From positions 101,925-165,924 of the forward strand of contig NZ_NXGX01000009.1 in NCBI RefSeq assembly GCF_002844275.1: 64,000 bases of DNA. Direction: 5' to 3'. Shown piece by piece: positions 8,432-17,083 of this stretch; the stretch's first letter is position 1; every line of letters starts with the position of its first letter. A model generated the notes under the pieces. That model did not search any database. It was not told where the DNA came from and saw only the letters and a list, made by a program, of their open reading frames with translations. This DNA comes from Thalassospira lohafexi (GTDB taxonomy: Bacteria > Pseudomonadota > Alphaproteobacteria > Rhodospirillales > Thalassospiraceae). Position numbers and translations under genes: made by a program.

Positions 8432-9478
8432 ATGAGTGACGTTAAGGTCAAGGTCGGAATTCTCGGTGCCAGCGGATATACCGGGGCGGAATTGGTTCGT
8501 ATTCTTGCGCACCATGAAGCTTCGATCATCACATTGCTGACCGCAGACCGACGCGCCGGACGTCCGTTCGGGGAAGTTTTCCCCCATCTTGCCCATATCA
8601 ACCTGCCAACCATGATCAAGATCGAAGATGCCGACTGGTCAACCGTGGACCTGATTTTCTGTGCGCTGCCCCATGGTACGACACAGGAAGTGATCGCCGG
8701 ATTGCCAGATCACGTCAAAGTTGTCGATCTGTCAGCGGATTTCCGTTTGTTTGATCCGGCGACCTATCAGGAATGGTATGGCGCGGAACATGCCGCACAG
8801 GATTTGCAGAAAGAGGTTGTTTACGGCCTGACCGAACTGCACCGTGAAAAGATCAAAAAAGCCCGCGTTGTGGCCAATCCGGGCTGTTATCCAACCCCGG
8901 TGCAATTGGCGTTAACCCCGCTTTTGGAAAGCAAGTTGGTGCATGCCGATGACATCATCATTGATGCCAAATCCGGTGTGACGGGGGCGGGTCGTTCGCC
9001 CAAGGAAATGACCCTGTTTGCCGAAGTGACCGAAGGCATTCATGCCTATGGTACGGGCGGGCATCGTCATGCGCCCGAGATTGAGCAGGGGCTTGCATGG
9101 GCATCGGGAAGCGACGTAGTCGTCAACTTTTCCCCGCATCTGATGCCAATGAGCCGCGGTATTTTGGAATCCATCTATGTCAAAATGACCGATGGGACGA
9201 CCGCCGAGGACATTCAGGCCGCCCTTGCCAAACGCTATGCCGACGAGCCGTTTGTCCGCATCCTGCCATTTGGGGTGACGCCGCAAACCCGTCATGTGCG
9301 CGGATCGAATTACGTTTTGATGGGCGTCGTCAAGGACCGGGTGCCGGGCCGCGTGATCATTGTCGCGGTTGAGGATAATCTGGTCAAAGGGGCATCTGGT
9401 CAGGCGGTGCAGAACATGAATGTGATGCTGGGCCTGCCCGAAACCATGGGGCTTGAGATCGAGCCGCTGTTCCCGTAA
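8432..9478 (+). CDS. argC: N-acetyl-gamma-glutamyl-phosphate reductase
   Basis: The 348-residue protein is ArgC, which reduces N-acetylglutamyl phosphate to the semialdehyde with NADPH in arginine synthesis. The GILGASGYTGAELVRIL nucleotide-binding loop opens the protein. The catalytic Cys lies in VANPGCYPT at residue 152. The conserved HRHAPEIEQ segment near residue 210 carries the partner His. It has the length of the long (type 1) form. A GGAG lies upstream at a normal distance. No other arg gene is adjacent, which is common for argC in alphaproteobacteria. Confidence 0.97.
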   Translation: MSDVKVKVGILGASGYTGAELVRILAHHEASIITLLTADRRAGRPFGEVFPHLAHINLPTMIKIEDADWSTVDLIFCALPHGTTQEVIAGLPDHVKVVDLSADFRLFDPATYQEWYGAEHAAQDLQKEVVYGLTELHREKIKKARVVANPGCYPTPVQLALTPLLESKLVHADDIIIDAKSGVTGAGRSPKEMTLFAEVTEGIHAYGTGGHRHAPEIEQGLAWASGSDVVVNFSPHLMPMSRGILESIYVKMTDGTTAEDIQAALAKRYADEPFVRILPFGVTPQTRHVRGSNYVLMGVVKDRVPGRVIIVAVEDNLVKGASGQAVQNMNVMLGLPETMGLEIEPLFP

Positions 9479-9507
9479 GGGGCGGGAAAAGGTTTCCTCA
9501 TACAATT

Positions 9508-9547
9508 AAAAAACAGGCGTATCCACATCGGGTGCGCCTGCTTTTTT
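9508..9547. terminator. Terminator between argC and the MocR gene
   Basis: An imperfect stem of CAGGCG...CGCCTG is flanked by an A run and followed by six T. It sits between the ends of two converging genes and can serve both. Confidence 0.65.
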
Positions 9548-9552
9548 ATGGT

Positions 9553-10956
9553 TTAGCCCATGGCGCGTTTGAGGGTTTCAAACAGTTTGGGATCGTCGCA
9601 TTGCGCCACATTAAACCGCATCAGATCATCGGCGGTTTGTGAGATGCTAAAAACATTGCCGGGTGCCAGCACCACACCATCGGCAAGAGCATTGCGTGCG
9701 AGCGTGGCGGCATTCATGCCATCGGGCAGTTTGCACCACAAAAAGATCCCCGCATCGGGTGTTGAGACGGGGGTGATCCCCAGCGACTGCAATCGGGACG
9801 TCACCCGTGTCATGGCCGTTGCTAGGCGGGTGCGCAAAGCATCCATATGCTTGCGATAGGTGCCGTCCTTTAAAATCGACAAAACCAGTTCTGGGGCAAG
9901 GTTGCCACTGGAAAATCCGGTGGCGATCTTAAGATCGGTTAGCCCGTCGATCCAGTCAGGCGATGCGGCGATATAGCCACAGCGCACCGATGCGGACAGG
10001 GTTTTGGAAAAGCTGCCGATATGAATAACCCGGTCCAGCCCACCAAGAGCCGCAAGACGCGGGGCGGGTGTGTTTTCAAAATCGGCAAAAATGTCGTCTT
10101 CAATCACAATCAGGTCGTGCTGTTCGACGGTTTTTAAAATGCGATGGGCAACCATCGGCGAAAGGGATGCGCCGGTTGGGTTGTGAAGTCCGGAATTGGT
10201 GATGTAAAGACGGGGTTTTGTGTCCTTGACGATGCGGTCAAAGGCATCAACATCGGGGCCATTCGCGGTAAAGGGAACGCCGACGATATTGGCGCGGTGG
10301 GCGCGCAAAAGCGCCTGAAAATTGAAATAACACGGATCATCAATCAGGACAGTATCGCCCGGTTCGATTAGAAACCGGCAGAGCATATCAATTGCCTGTG
10401 TCCCAGAATCGGTCAAAAGGACCTGATCGGGGCTGGTATCAATGCCATATGTCGCCATGCGCCGTGACAGCAACTGACGGAGCGGGGCAAGGCCGAGCGG
10501 CGTTCCATAATCGGTCAGGGTTTCGGTGCGGGTGCGCGACAATGTGCGCAATGCACGCCGGATCGATGTTTCGGGCATCCAGCTTGCCGGAAGCCAGCCG
10601 CAGCCGGGCTTGAGCATGTCGGGCCGCGCATCAAGCGACTGGCGTGAGACCCAGAACGGATCAATTGCGCGATCCAGTTTGGGGCCGATGCGGGTGATCG
10701 AGAGCGGGGCGGTATGGGCACAGACAAAAAATCCCGATCCGCGCCGTGACTGAATGATGCCGTCTGCGACCAACCGGTCGTATGCTTCGACCACGGTGGA
10801 GTTTGACACCCCCATTTGCTGGGCAAAGGCCCGGATCGACGGCAAACGATCCCCTGACAACAGATTGCGTGTGCCAATGCGCTTGCGGATTGTGGTCATG
10901 ACATGGGCGACAAGTGTCCCGCCATCGGTTGGTGCTTCTGCCCGATCCAGTGTCAC
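9553..10956 (-). CDS. MocR-type regulator (GntR DNA-binding domain fused to aminotransferase domain)
   Basis: The 467-residue protein has an N-terminal GntR winged helix (residues 10-78, with LPSIRAFAQQMGVSNSTVVEAYDRL) joined to a fold-type I aminotransferase domain. The PLP-binding Lys lies in HIGSFSKTLSASVRCGY near residue 320, and the usual NPTG sequence is present. MocR proteins sense PLP or amino compounds and regulate nearby genes, usually without acting as aminotransferases. The GTG start at 10956 has AGGAG seven bases upstream. It is divergent from an EamA-type exporter, which is the likely target. Confidence 0.92.
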   Translation of the reverse strand: MTLDRAEAPTDGGTLVAHVMTTIRKRIGTRNLLSGDRLPSIRAFAQQMGVSNSTVVEAYDRLVADGIIQSRRGSGFFVCAHTAPLSITRIGPKLDRAIDPFWVSRQSLDARPDMLKPGCGWLPASWMPETSIRRALRTLSRTRTETLTDYGTPLGLAPLRQLLSRRMATYGIDTSPDQVLLTDSGTQAIDMLCRFLIEPGDTVLIDDPCYFNFQALLRAHRANIVGVPFTANGPDVDAFDRIVKDTKPRLYITNSGLHNPTGASLSPMVAHRILKTVEQHDLIVIEDDIFADFENTPAPRLAALGGLDRVIHIGSFSKTLSASVRCGYIAASPDWIDGLTDLKIATGFSSGNLAPELVLSILKDGTYRKHMDALRTRLATAMTRVTSRLQSLGITPVSTPDAGIFLWCKLPDGMNAATLARNALADGVVLAPGNVFSISQTADDLMRFNVAQCDDPKLFETLKRAMG

Positions 10957-10971
10957 TGTAGTGCTCCTGTA

Positions 10972-10998
10972 ACCAATACAGTTTGGTATAATTGTATT
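10972..10998. promoter_or_regulatory. Candidate MocR operator
   Basis: Nested inverted repeats lie between the two divergent genes: ACCAA-N6-TTGGT at 10972-10987 and AATACA-N12-TGTATT at 10975-10998. They sit right ahead of the MocR start and are plausible operator halves for autoregulation and control of the exporter gene. No experimental motif is known to me for this branch. Confidence 0.4.
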
Positions 10999-11065
10999 TG
11001 ATTGTGTCTGGTGGTCGCGCGACAGGCAAGCGAAAGATACGTCTTCAAGTCAAGCGGAGGCGACG

Positions 11066-11941
11066 ATGGCGATTGCAGTGGAACGGACAACGGGTGGCTG
11101 GCTCAGCGGGTTGATCGGGATTTTGATTTTTAGTGGATCACTTCCGGCAACCCGGATTGCAGTGATGGATTTTGATCCGCTTTTCCTGACCGTGGCGCGC
11201 GCGACAATCGCCGGGATGATCGCACTTGTGATTTTGCTGATGACCCGCACCGCTCGGCCACAGAGGTCCGACTGGGGATCGCTTTTGGTGGTGGCATTCG
11301 GGGTGGTGGTCGGCTTTCCGTTGTTAACGGCATTGGCGCTTGAGCATATTACATCGGCGCGGTCGATTGTGTTTATCGGGTTGTTGCCGCTGGCGACGGC
11401 GATCTTTGGTTTGTTGCGCGGCGGGGAACGACCGCGTGCGGTGTTTTGGCTGTTTTCGATCCTTGGCAGTGCGCTTGTCGCCGGGTTTGCCGCGATTGGC
11501 AGTGATGCTGGTGCGATGCGCGGTGACCTTTATATGCTGGGTGCGATTGTTGTTTGCGGGCTGGGCTATGCCGAAGGCGGGAAATTGTCGCGCCATCTGG
11601 GTGGCTGGCAGGTGATCTGCTGGGCATTGGTGATCTCGCTGGTTCCCATGGCGATCCTGTGTGCGGTTATGATGCCAGACAGTTCTACCGAGATCAGCAT
11701 GCCCGCCTGGTTTGGCCTTGGCTATGTCTCGGTCTTTAGCATGCTGATCGGGTTTTTCTTTTGGTATCGTGGACTGGCTGTTGGTGGAATTGCCGCAGTC
11801 GGACAATTGCAATTGCTTCAGCCGTTTTTTGGTTTGATGCTGGCAGCCCTTATTTTAGCGGAGCCGGTTGGCTGGGCGATGATTGCCGTGACGGTCGGGG
11901 TGGTGGCCTGTGTTGCCGGGGCAAAGAGATTTGCGCATTAA
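11066..11941 (+). CDS. EamA/DMT-family transporter
   Basis: The 291-residue protein has about ten hydrophobic segments in two EamA halves, the form of drug/metabolite-superfamily inner-membrane exporters. Its first half has FSGSLPATRIAVMDFDPLFLTVARATIAG, and the second ends in GVVACVAGAKRF. Such proteins export amino acids and other small metabolites. Its place opposite a MocR regulator fits export of an amino compound, but the substrate is not known. A GGAGG lies ten bases upstream of the ATG. Confidence 0.85.
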   Translation: MAIAVERTTGGWLSGLIGILIFSGSLPATRIAVMDFDPLFLTVARATIAGMIALVILLMTRTARPQRSDWGSLLVVAFGVVVGFPLLTALALEHITSARSIVFIGLLPLATAIFGLLRGGERPRAVFWLFSILGSALVAGFAAIGSDAGAMRGDLYMLGAIVVCGLGYAEGGKLSRHLGGWQVICWALVISLVPMAILCAVMMPDSSTEISMPAWFGLGYVSVFSMLIGFFFWYRGLAVGGIAAVGQLQLLQPFFGLMLAALILAEPVGWAMIAVTVGVVACVAGAKRFAH

Positions 11942-11998
11942 GGCGTTTAGTTGTCAGAAGCGTTTGGCCGCCAGGGCATGGGCGAAGCGTATATTTTC

Positions 11999-12895
11999 TT
12001 ATTCACTTGATATCGGCGGTGTGACTGGAAATTCGTCAAGTTGGGGCAGGTCAACCGGGATGACATCCGGCCAATAGAGTTCGTGGATTTTCTGTATGAA
12101 GCCTTCCTTGTGCAGATCGCGCATGATTTTTTCGATGCGGTCTTGCTGCGCGATCAGGGATGATTTGCGCGACAGGGCCATGTGGATGTCATTGTGAACA
12201 TCTGATCTAAACGGGGCCTTGATGATGCTGTCTTGCATGTTGTTCTTGCGAATTTGGTAATCGGCGTTGGCATCCGACCCAACGATGGTGTCGATCCGGC
12301 CAACTTCGAGCATTCTAAGGATCAGGATTTCCGAACCGGCTTCGTATTTTTCAAGAGATGTGTCGCTATCGAACGGTTCGAAATAGCGCGAGTCAACCAC
12401 CGAACCAATGGCAAGTCCGCGCAAATCAGCATATTGCGTGATCGATGCCGGGCTTTGCTTGTTGACATAGAAAACCGGATTTACCCGGCTATAGGGCGGA
12501 TAAATATATTGGGCGAATTTCGCCCGTTCGTCGGAATAGGCAAAGCTTGTCAGGACGTCGATCTCGCCAAGTTCAAGCATCTTAAGGCATCGGCGCCAAG
12601 GGCAGGGTTGGGATTTCAGTTCCAGCCCGAGCCGGTTTGCGACTTCGTGCAGTAGCATCAGATCAATGCCCTGACGCCCGCCGTCGTCATCTTCTATTGC
12701 AAAAGGTTCCCATACCGAAAAGGCGGCAATCATTGTTCCTGTCTCATCTGATACAGGTGCCTGATTGTCGTGGTCGGCCAGAGCAGCATGGGAAAACAGC
12801 AGGCACACGGCAATGGCGCACGCCCTGCGCAATGTTGTAATCACGGTTTTTCCGGTAATTTGGGATGACGCAGGTTTTGTCTTGATAATGTGCAT
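11999..12895 (-). CDS. Orphan periplasmic solute-binding protein (SBP_bac_3 type)
   Basis: The 298-residue protein has a long signal peptide (hydrophobic core about residues 23-38, cleavage near ALA-DHD) and then a family-3 binding-protein fold. Recognisable segments are WEPFAIEDDDGGRQGIDLMLLHEVANRLGLEL, PCPWRRCLKMLELGEIDVLTSFAYSDERAKFA and the later GLAIGSVVDSRYF. It should bind an amino acid or small organic ligand in the periplasm. No ABC permease or ATPase gene is near. It shares the PW-x-R segment with two other orphan binding proteins in the window. A lone binding protein may act in sensing instead of uptake. Confidence 0.8.
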   Translation of the reverse strand: MHIIKTKPASSQITGKTVITTLRRACAIAVCLLFSHAALADHDNQAPVSDETGTMIAAFSVWEPFAIEDDDGGRQGIDLMLLHEVANRLGLELKSQPCPWRRCLKMLELGEIDVLTSFAYSDERAKFAQYIYPPYSRVNPVFYVNKQSPASITQYADLRGLAIGSVVDSRYFEPFDSDTSLEKYEAGSEILILRMLEVGRIDTIVGSDANADYQIRKNNMQDSIIKAPFRSDVHNDIHMALSRKSSLIAQQDRIEKIMRDLHKEGFIQKIHELYWPDVIPVDLPQLDEFPVTPPISSE

Positions 12896-13040
12896 GTGCT
12901 GGATTTTTCAGAGAAAAATTTTCAACTTCACATATTAGAATTTAAACTGGCATATCAAGGTATGTGACGGCAGTGTGGTTGTGATCTTAAGCCGGAACGT
13001 CATTGAAAACGAACACCATTTCAAGAAAGGTCGTGTGACC

Positions 13041-13577
13041 ATGCGTTTATCGTATCGCGGGGTTAAACCCACCATCGACGAAACCGCCTTTATTGCGCCC
13101 AATGCCACAATCATTGGTGATGTGGAGATCGGGGCCGAAACCGGCATCTGGTTTGGCTGCGTCATTCGCGGGGACGTGCATGAAATCCGCATTGGATCAC
13201 GCACCAACATTCAGGACCTGACGATGGTTCATGTCGCCAAGGGAAAATTCGGGACATATATCGGCGATGATGTCACCATCGGACATGCCGCAATCATTCA
13301 TGCCTGCACGCTTGAAGACAGAAGCTTTGTCGGTATGGGGGCAACCGTGATGGATGGCTGTGTTATTGAGCAGGGTGGGATGCTGGGCGCGAACGCATTG
13401 CTGGCGCCGGGAAAACGTATTCCTGCTGGTGAACTTTGGGCTGGTGTTCCTGCCCGTAAGGTGCGCGAACTGACCCAGGAAGAAATTGAGTTCTTTAAGG
13501 TGTCGGCTGATCGGTATGCCGATCTTGCACAGGAATACCGGGTGTCTATTCCGCTCGACCTTGGGCAAGATGACTGA
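13041..13577 (+). CDS. Gamma-class carbonic anhydrase-like hexapeptide-repeat protein
   Basis: The 178-residue protein is a left-handed beta-helix of hexapeptide repeats (AFIAPNATIIGDVEIG and so on) in the YrdA/PaaY/gamma-carbonic anhydrase family. Metal-binding His residues are seen in MVHVAKG, IGHAAIIHACTL, which gives the three-His pattern. It has the compact form that lacks the acidic loop of archaeal Cam. The ATG at 13041 is preceded by AAGAAAGG; a GTG at 13035 is a close alternative. Activity as carbonic anhydrase is known for some members, and others appear to act in different ways. Confidence 0.88.
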   Translation: MRLSYRGVKPTIDETAFIAPNATIIGDVEIGAETGIWFGCVIRGDVHEIRIGSRTNIQDLTMVHVAKGKFGTYIGDDVTIGHAAIIHACTLEDRSFVGMGATVMDGCVIEQGGMLGANALLAPGKRIPAGELWAGVPARKVRELTQEEIEFFKVSADRYADLAQEYRVSIPLDLGQDD

Positions 13578-13679
13578 GATGATCGATCATGCCAGAAAAC
13601 AACGTCAAAATCGTCCGCGCATAACAAAGTGATACGTCTGCAAAAATGGGGTGTGATTGGCCGTTGTAGGGGAACATGA

Positions 13680-14507
13680 ATGAGAACTGTCTGGCACATT
13701 GTGCTTGGCGCATGGTTGTTGGTTGGCGCACAGATCGGTGGTGTGGCGACCGCCCAGACCGCATATCCTGCGCAGGCTGATTCCTGTGGGCAAACGTTAA
13801 CTGTGCGGGTGGCGGAAACCTATTTTCCATTCAGTGTGAAAAATGCCAATGGCGATCCATCTGGCACTGATATCAAATTCATTCGCCAGATTTTATCATC
13901 AATGGGATGTCGGTTCGAGTTTGTCTTCATGCCTTGGAAAAGGGCGCTTCACGGTATTGAAAATGGCGAGCTTGATGTTCTGCCGTCCGCATCGATCACC
14001 CCGGAGCGTGAAGAGTTTGCACGGTTTTCGCATCCCTACCGGAACGAGGTTTCCGGAATGGTTATTCGCAAAGGCGATATCGGGCGTTTCCCGCTGCAAA
14101 CGGTCGATGATATTTTTCTGTATAATATGAAGCTTGGATATGTTCGGGGGGCGTATCGCGGCGCGTTGTTTGCAGCGTTTCTGGAAATGCCGGGGGCGGA
14201 CAAGCAACTGATTGAGGTCAGCAAAGCCGAACACGGACTTAATCTGCTGTTGAATGGACGTATTGATGGGGTGGTCGGCAGTCCTGCGATAACCCTTGCA
14301 TATGCGGATCAAGTCGGGTTTGCCGATCAGATAATGGCCCATCCGTTTAAATTCGGCGTAGACCCAATTCATTTGATGTATTCGAAAAAAAGTGTTTCGA
14401 AAGAACTTGTTGGTCGCATCGATGTCGCACTTGATGCCGCCGTTAAAACGCAGGCCTATAAAGCACTTTACGGGATTGATGCGGTGACGGAAATGTCGGG
14501 AAACTAG
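13680..14507 (+). CDS. Orphan periplasmic solute-binding protein (SBP_bac_3 type)
   Basis: The 275-residue protein has a signal peptide (cleavage near ATA-QTA, about residue 25) and a family-3 binding domain with VRVAETYFPFSVKNANGDPSGTDIKFI and FMPWKRALHGIENGELDVLPSASITPEREEFA. It should be a periplasmic amino-acid-type binding protein. As with the proteins at 11999 and 33915, no transporter partner lies next to it, and the PWKR element is shared. A Cys pair (about residues 37 and 80) could form a disulfide. GGGGAA lies just upstream of the ATG. Confidence 0.8.
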   Translation: MRTVWHIVLGAWLLVGAQIGGVATAQTAYPAQADSCGQTLTVRVAETYFPFSVKNANGDPSGTDIKFIRQILSSMGCRFEFVFMPWKRALHGIENGELDVLPSASITPEREEFARFSHPYRNEVSGMVIRKGDIGRFPLQTVDDIFLYNMKLGYVRGAYRGALFAAFLEMPGADKQLIEVSKAEHGLNLLLNGRIDGVVGSPAITLAYADQVGFADQIMAHPFKFGVDPIHLMYSKKSVSKELVGRIDVALDAAVKTQAYKALYGIDAVTEMSGN

Positions 14508-14680
14508 GGGCTGAACTCAATTGCCTCTGATCATGGATGTTCAGGTTTTATGCGATTGTGGGTGTGATTGGCACGATGTGCTTGCCTGTCGGTTGGTCAT
14601 ACGGTAGCAAGACGGCAACCCTTCATAATATAACTTTACCGTGCGCCACCACGCCCGGTCACAGGAAACGGAACCGGGAT

Positions 14681-15580
14681 ATGACTCGTTGGCAGGCAAA
14701 CGCCGTTATTGTCTTTGTCGCCCTGATCTGGGGCACAACCTTTGTTGTTCAGCAAACCGGTATGGAAAACATCGGCCCGCAATATTTTACGGGTGTGCGG
14801 TTCCTGTTGGGGACATTGGCGGTATTGCCGTTTGCGTTACGTGATCTGCGCAAAATCAAACGCAGTGGCGGGGCGCTTTCGCGTCTTGATGTGTTTGGAT
14901 TGGTGGCCACGGGCATTTCGATGTATCTGGCCAGCATCCTGCAGCAAATCGGCATTATTTCGACAACCGTGACCAATGCGGCATTCCTGACGGCGTTTTA
15001 TGTGCCGATGGTGCCGGTTTTGGCCTTTTTCGTTTTTCGGGCGCGTCCGCACTGGTCGGTTTGGCCGGGGGGGATGATGTGCGTTCTGGGCACGTATATG
15101 CTGAGCGGGGGTAACCTTTCGGCGTTGGGTTCGGGCGATTTCTGGGTGATGGGCAGTGCGGTATTCTGGGCGGCACAGGTCGTTTTGATCGGTGTGATGG
15201 TCAATCGTACCAACGCCCCGGCCTTGGTCGCAGCAACCCAGTTTTTCATTACCGGTATTCTGGGGATGGCGATGGGAGCCATGACCGAAACGTTCAGTTT
15301 TGCCGACATCTATAATGCCGGATTTGAAATCCTCTATGCCGGGATCATGTCGGCCGGGATTGCCTTTACCCTGCAGGCGGTGGCCCAGAATTATACCGAA
15401 GCCGCCGATGCCGCCATCATCATGAGTGCCGAGGCGGTTTTTGCCGCCATTGCGGGCGCGTGGTTCCTTGGTGAACGTTTGGCACCCGCGGAATATGCCG
15501 GTTGCGGCGTTATTTTGGCCGCAATCGTTGGTGTGCAGCTGTTGCCAATGATGCGCCGCCGCCCACGCGTTGCGGTATAA
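14681..15580 (+). CDS. EamA/DMT-family transporter
   Basis: The 299-residue protein starts MTRWQANAVIVFVALIWGTTFVVQQTGM, the typical EamA opening with an early WG-T motif. About ten membrane segments in two halves follow, and the last half has the usual AEAVFAAIAGAWFLGERL segment. The frame is open from 14537, but the extra residues do not look like this family, so the ATG at 14681 was chosen. It is probably an inner-membrane exporter of metabolites with unknown substrate. It is not clearly in an operon with the binding protein before it. Confidence 0.85.
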   Translation: MTRWQANAVIVFVALIWGTTFVVQQTGMENIGPQYFTGVRFLLGTLAVLPFALRDLRKIKRSGGALSRLDVFGLVATGISMYLASILQQIGIISTTVTNAAFLTAFYVPMVPVLAFFVFRARPHWSVWPGGMMCVLGTYMLSGGNLSALGSGDFWVMGSAVFWAAQVVLIGVMVNRTNAPALVAATQFFITGILGMAMGAMTETFSFADIYNAGFEILYAGIMSAGIAFTLQAVAQNYTEAADAAIIMSAEAVFAAIAGAWFLGERLAPAEYAGCGVILAAIVGVQLLPMMRRRPRVAV

Positions 15581-15686
15581 AAGCAATCTGCCTTGATGTC
15601 GGGTGCATGTGCCTGATGCTATCCTGCCATGGAAAGATGTTGATGCATGCATTGACTTTTATCAAGGCAGGGGGCAAATCTGGGGT

Positions 15687-15705
15687 GTAAATGAGTATCA
15701 TTTAC
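15687..15705. promoter_or_regulatory. Fur-box-like palindrome upstream of the di-heme peroxidase
   Basis: The 19 bases GTAAATGAGTATCATTTAC form a perfect 8-3-8 inverted repeat. They match the classic 19-bp Fur consensus (GATAATGATTATCATTATC) at 14 of 19 positions by my count, including the ATGA-N-TATCAT centre. The box ends 54 bases before the ATG at 15759, a position where a repressor could block transcription. Fur or the related Mur is inferred as the binder. Confidence 0.6.
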
Positions 15706-15758
15706 GATGCTGATATGTACTGTTTCGCCCTGTTTCGCAGAAGTTAAAAGTGCCCGCC

Positions 15759-17081
15759 ATGCGTGTTTTAAAATGCCGTTGTTTCAAACCTGTCCGTTCC
15801 GGTGCGGTCATCATGGCCGTTGCCATGGTGATGGCTGCAGGAATGGCTGGTGGCGCGCAGGGTTCTGAAACCACGACGCAGCAAGACTTCTTGCGTAAGC
15901 TTGTTGGCGATGCACATGGCGTTTCGACCAACCCGACTGTGCGTGAAGTTGCCGCAGCCACCGATAGCCTGCAAGACAGTCCGTTTGAAGACCGGGCGGC
16001 ATTGGGCGAGGCGCTTTATTTCGATACCCGTCTTTCGGCCAACCGCACGCAAGCCTGTGCCACCTGTCACGATCCATCAACCGCGTTTCGCGATCCGCGC
16101 TTTGATGTGGCGGACGGCGCGTTTTCACAAGGTGATGACGGCAAAAGCCTTGGCGACCGGAATGCGCCGATGGCGGCCTATGCGAAGTTTTCGCCGACAT
16201 TCCATGTCCGCGAAGATGGTGTCGCAGTCGGGGGGCAGTTCTGGGATGGGCGTGCGGCTGATTTGGCCGAGCAGGCCGGTGGGCCGCCATTGAACCCGAT
16301 TGAAATGGGCATGGTCGATAAGCAAACCCTGATCGCACGGTTGCGTGATGATGAAGATTACTTTGCCGGGTTCAAGGCGCTGTTTGGCGATGATGTCTGG
16401 TCAGATGATGATGATGCCTATCGTGCAATGACGCAGGCCATAGCAGCCTTTGAGGAAACCGATGAATTCGCCCCGTTCGACAGCAAATATGACCGGTTCC
16501 TGCGCGGTGAGTACAAAATGACGCCGCAGGAGGAGCTCGGTCGGGTGTTGTTTTTTTCGCAGCAGTTTACCAACTGCAATACCTGCCACATGTTGAAAAC
16601 CAGCCCAACGGCAGAGGGTGAAACCTTCACCAATTACGAATTCCACAACATCGGCGTACCGCGCAATGTTGCCACACGCGGCGCCAATGACAAGGATGTT
16701 GCTTTTACCGATAACGGGTTGCTGGATAACCCGGCGATTGAGGATGCGGGGTATCGTGGCAAATACAAAACCCCGTCATTGCGCAATGTTGCGGTAACCG
16801 GCCCTTACATGCATAACGGCGTGTTTTCCGATCTTTCGACCGTCGTGCGGTTCTACAACAAGTACAATAGCCGCGCGAAAGCCAACCAGACCAACCCCGA
16901 AACGGGTAAGCCGTGGGGCGATGCGGAAGTGGTCGATACGATTTCACTGACCGAGCTTGAGCAGGGCGATGCGCTTGATAGCAAACGCATCAATGCACTT
17001 GTCGCGTTTTTGAAAACGCTGACCGATGCCCGGTATGAACCGCTTCTGGCAGATCAGGAAGAACAAGCGGCAAAGAACTGA
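15759..17081 (+). CDS. Di-heme cytochrome c peroxidase (MauG/CcpA family)
   Basis: The 440-residue protein has an N-terminal signal peptide (hydrophobic core about residues 15-33) and two c-type haem motifs, CATCH at about residues 100-104 and CNTCH at about 273-277. The PMAAYAKFSPTFHVREDG and YKTPSLRNVAVTGPYMHNG segments are typical of the bacterial di-heme peroxidase/MauG family. Such periplasmic proteins reduce hydrogen peroxide with electrons from cytochrome c, or carry out other oxidations. A GTG at 15750 is an alternative start. A Fur-like box upstream suggests control by iron. The gene converges on the next one with only two bases between stops. Confidence 0.9.
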   Translation: MRVLKCRCFKPVRSGAVIMAVAMVMAAGMAGGAQGSETTTQQDFLRKLVGDAHGVSTNPTVREVAAATDSLQDSPFEDRAALGEALYFDTRLSANRTQACATCHDPSTAFRDPRFDVADGAFSQGDDGKSLGDRNAPMAAYAKFSPTFHVREDGVAVGGQFWDGRAADLAEQAGGPPLNPIEMGMVDKQTLIARLRDDEDYFAGFKALFGDDVWSDDDDAYRAMTQAIAAFEETDEFAPFDSKYDRFLRGEYKMTPQEELGRVLFFSQQFTNCNTCHMLKTSPTAEGETFTNYEFHNIGVPRNVATRGANDKDVAFTDNGLLDNPAIEDAGYRGKYKTPSLRNVAVTGPYMHNGVFSDLSTVVRFYNKYNSRAKANQTNPETGKPWGDAEVVDTISLTELEQGDALDSKRINALVAFLKTLTDARYEPLLADQEEQAAKN

Positions 17082-17083
17082 TT

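Noticed and set aside
14837..15652. 271-residue minus-strand frame
   Set aside because: It is rich in His, Arg and Gly in a way typical of antisense shadows and lies opposite the EamA transporter gene.
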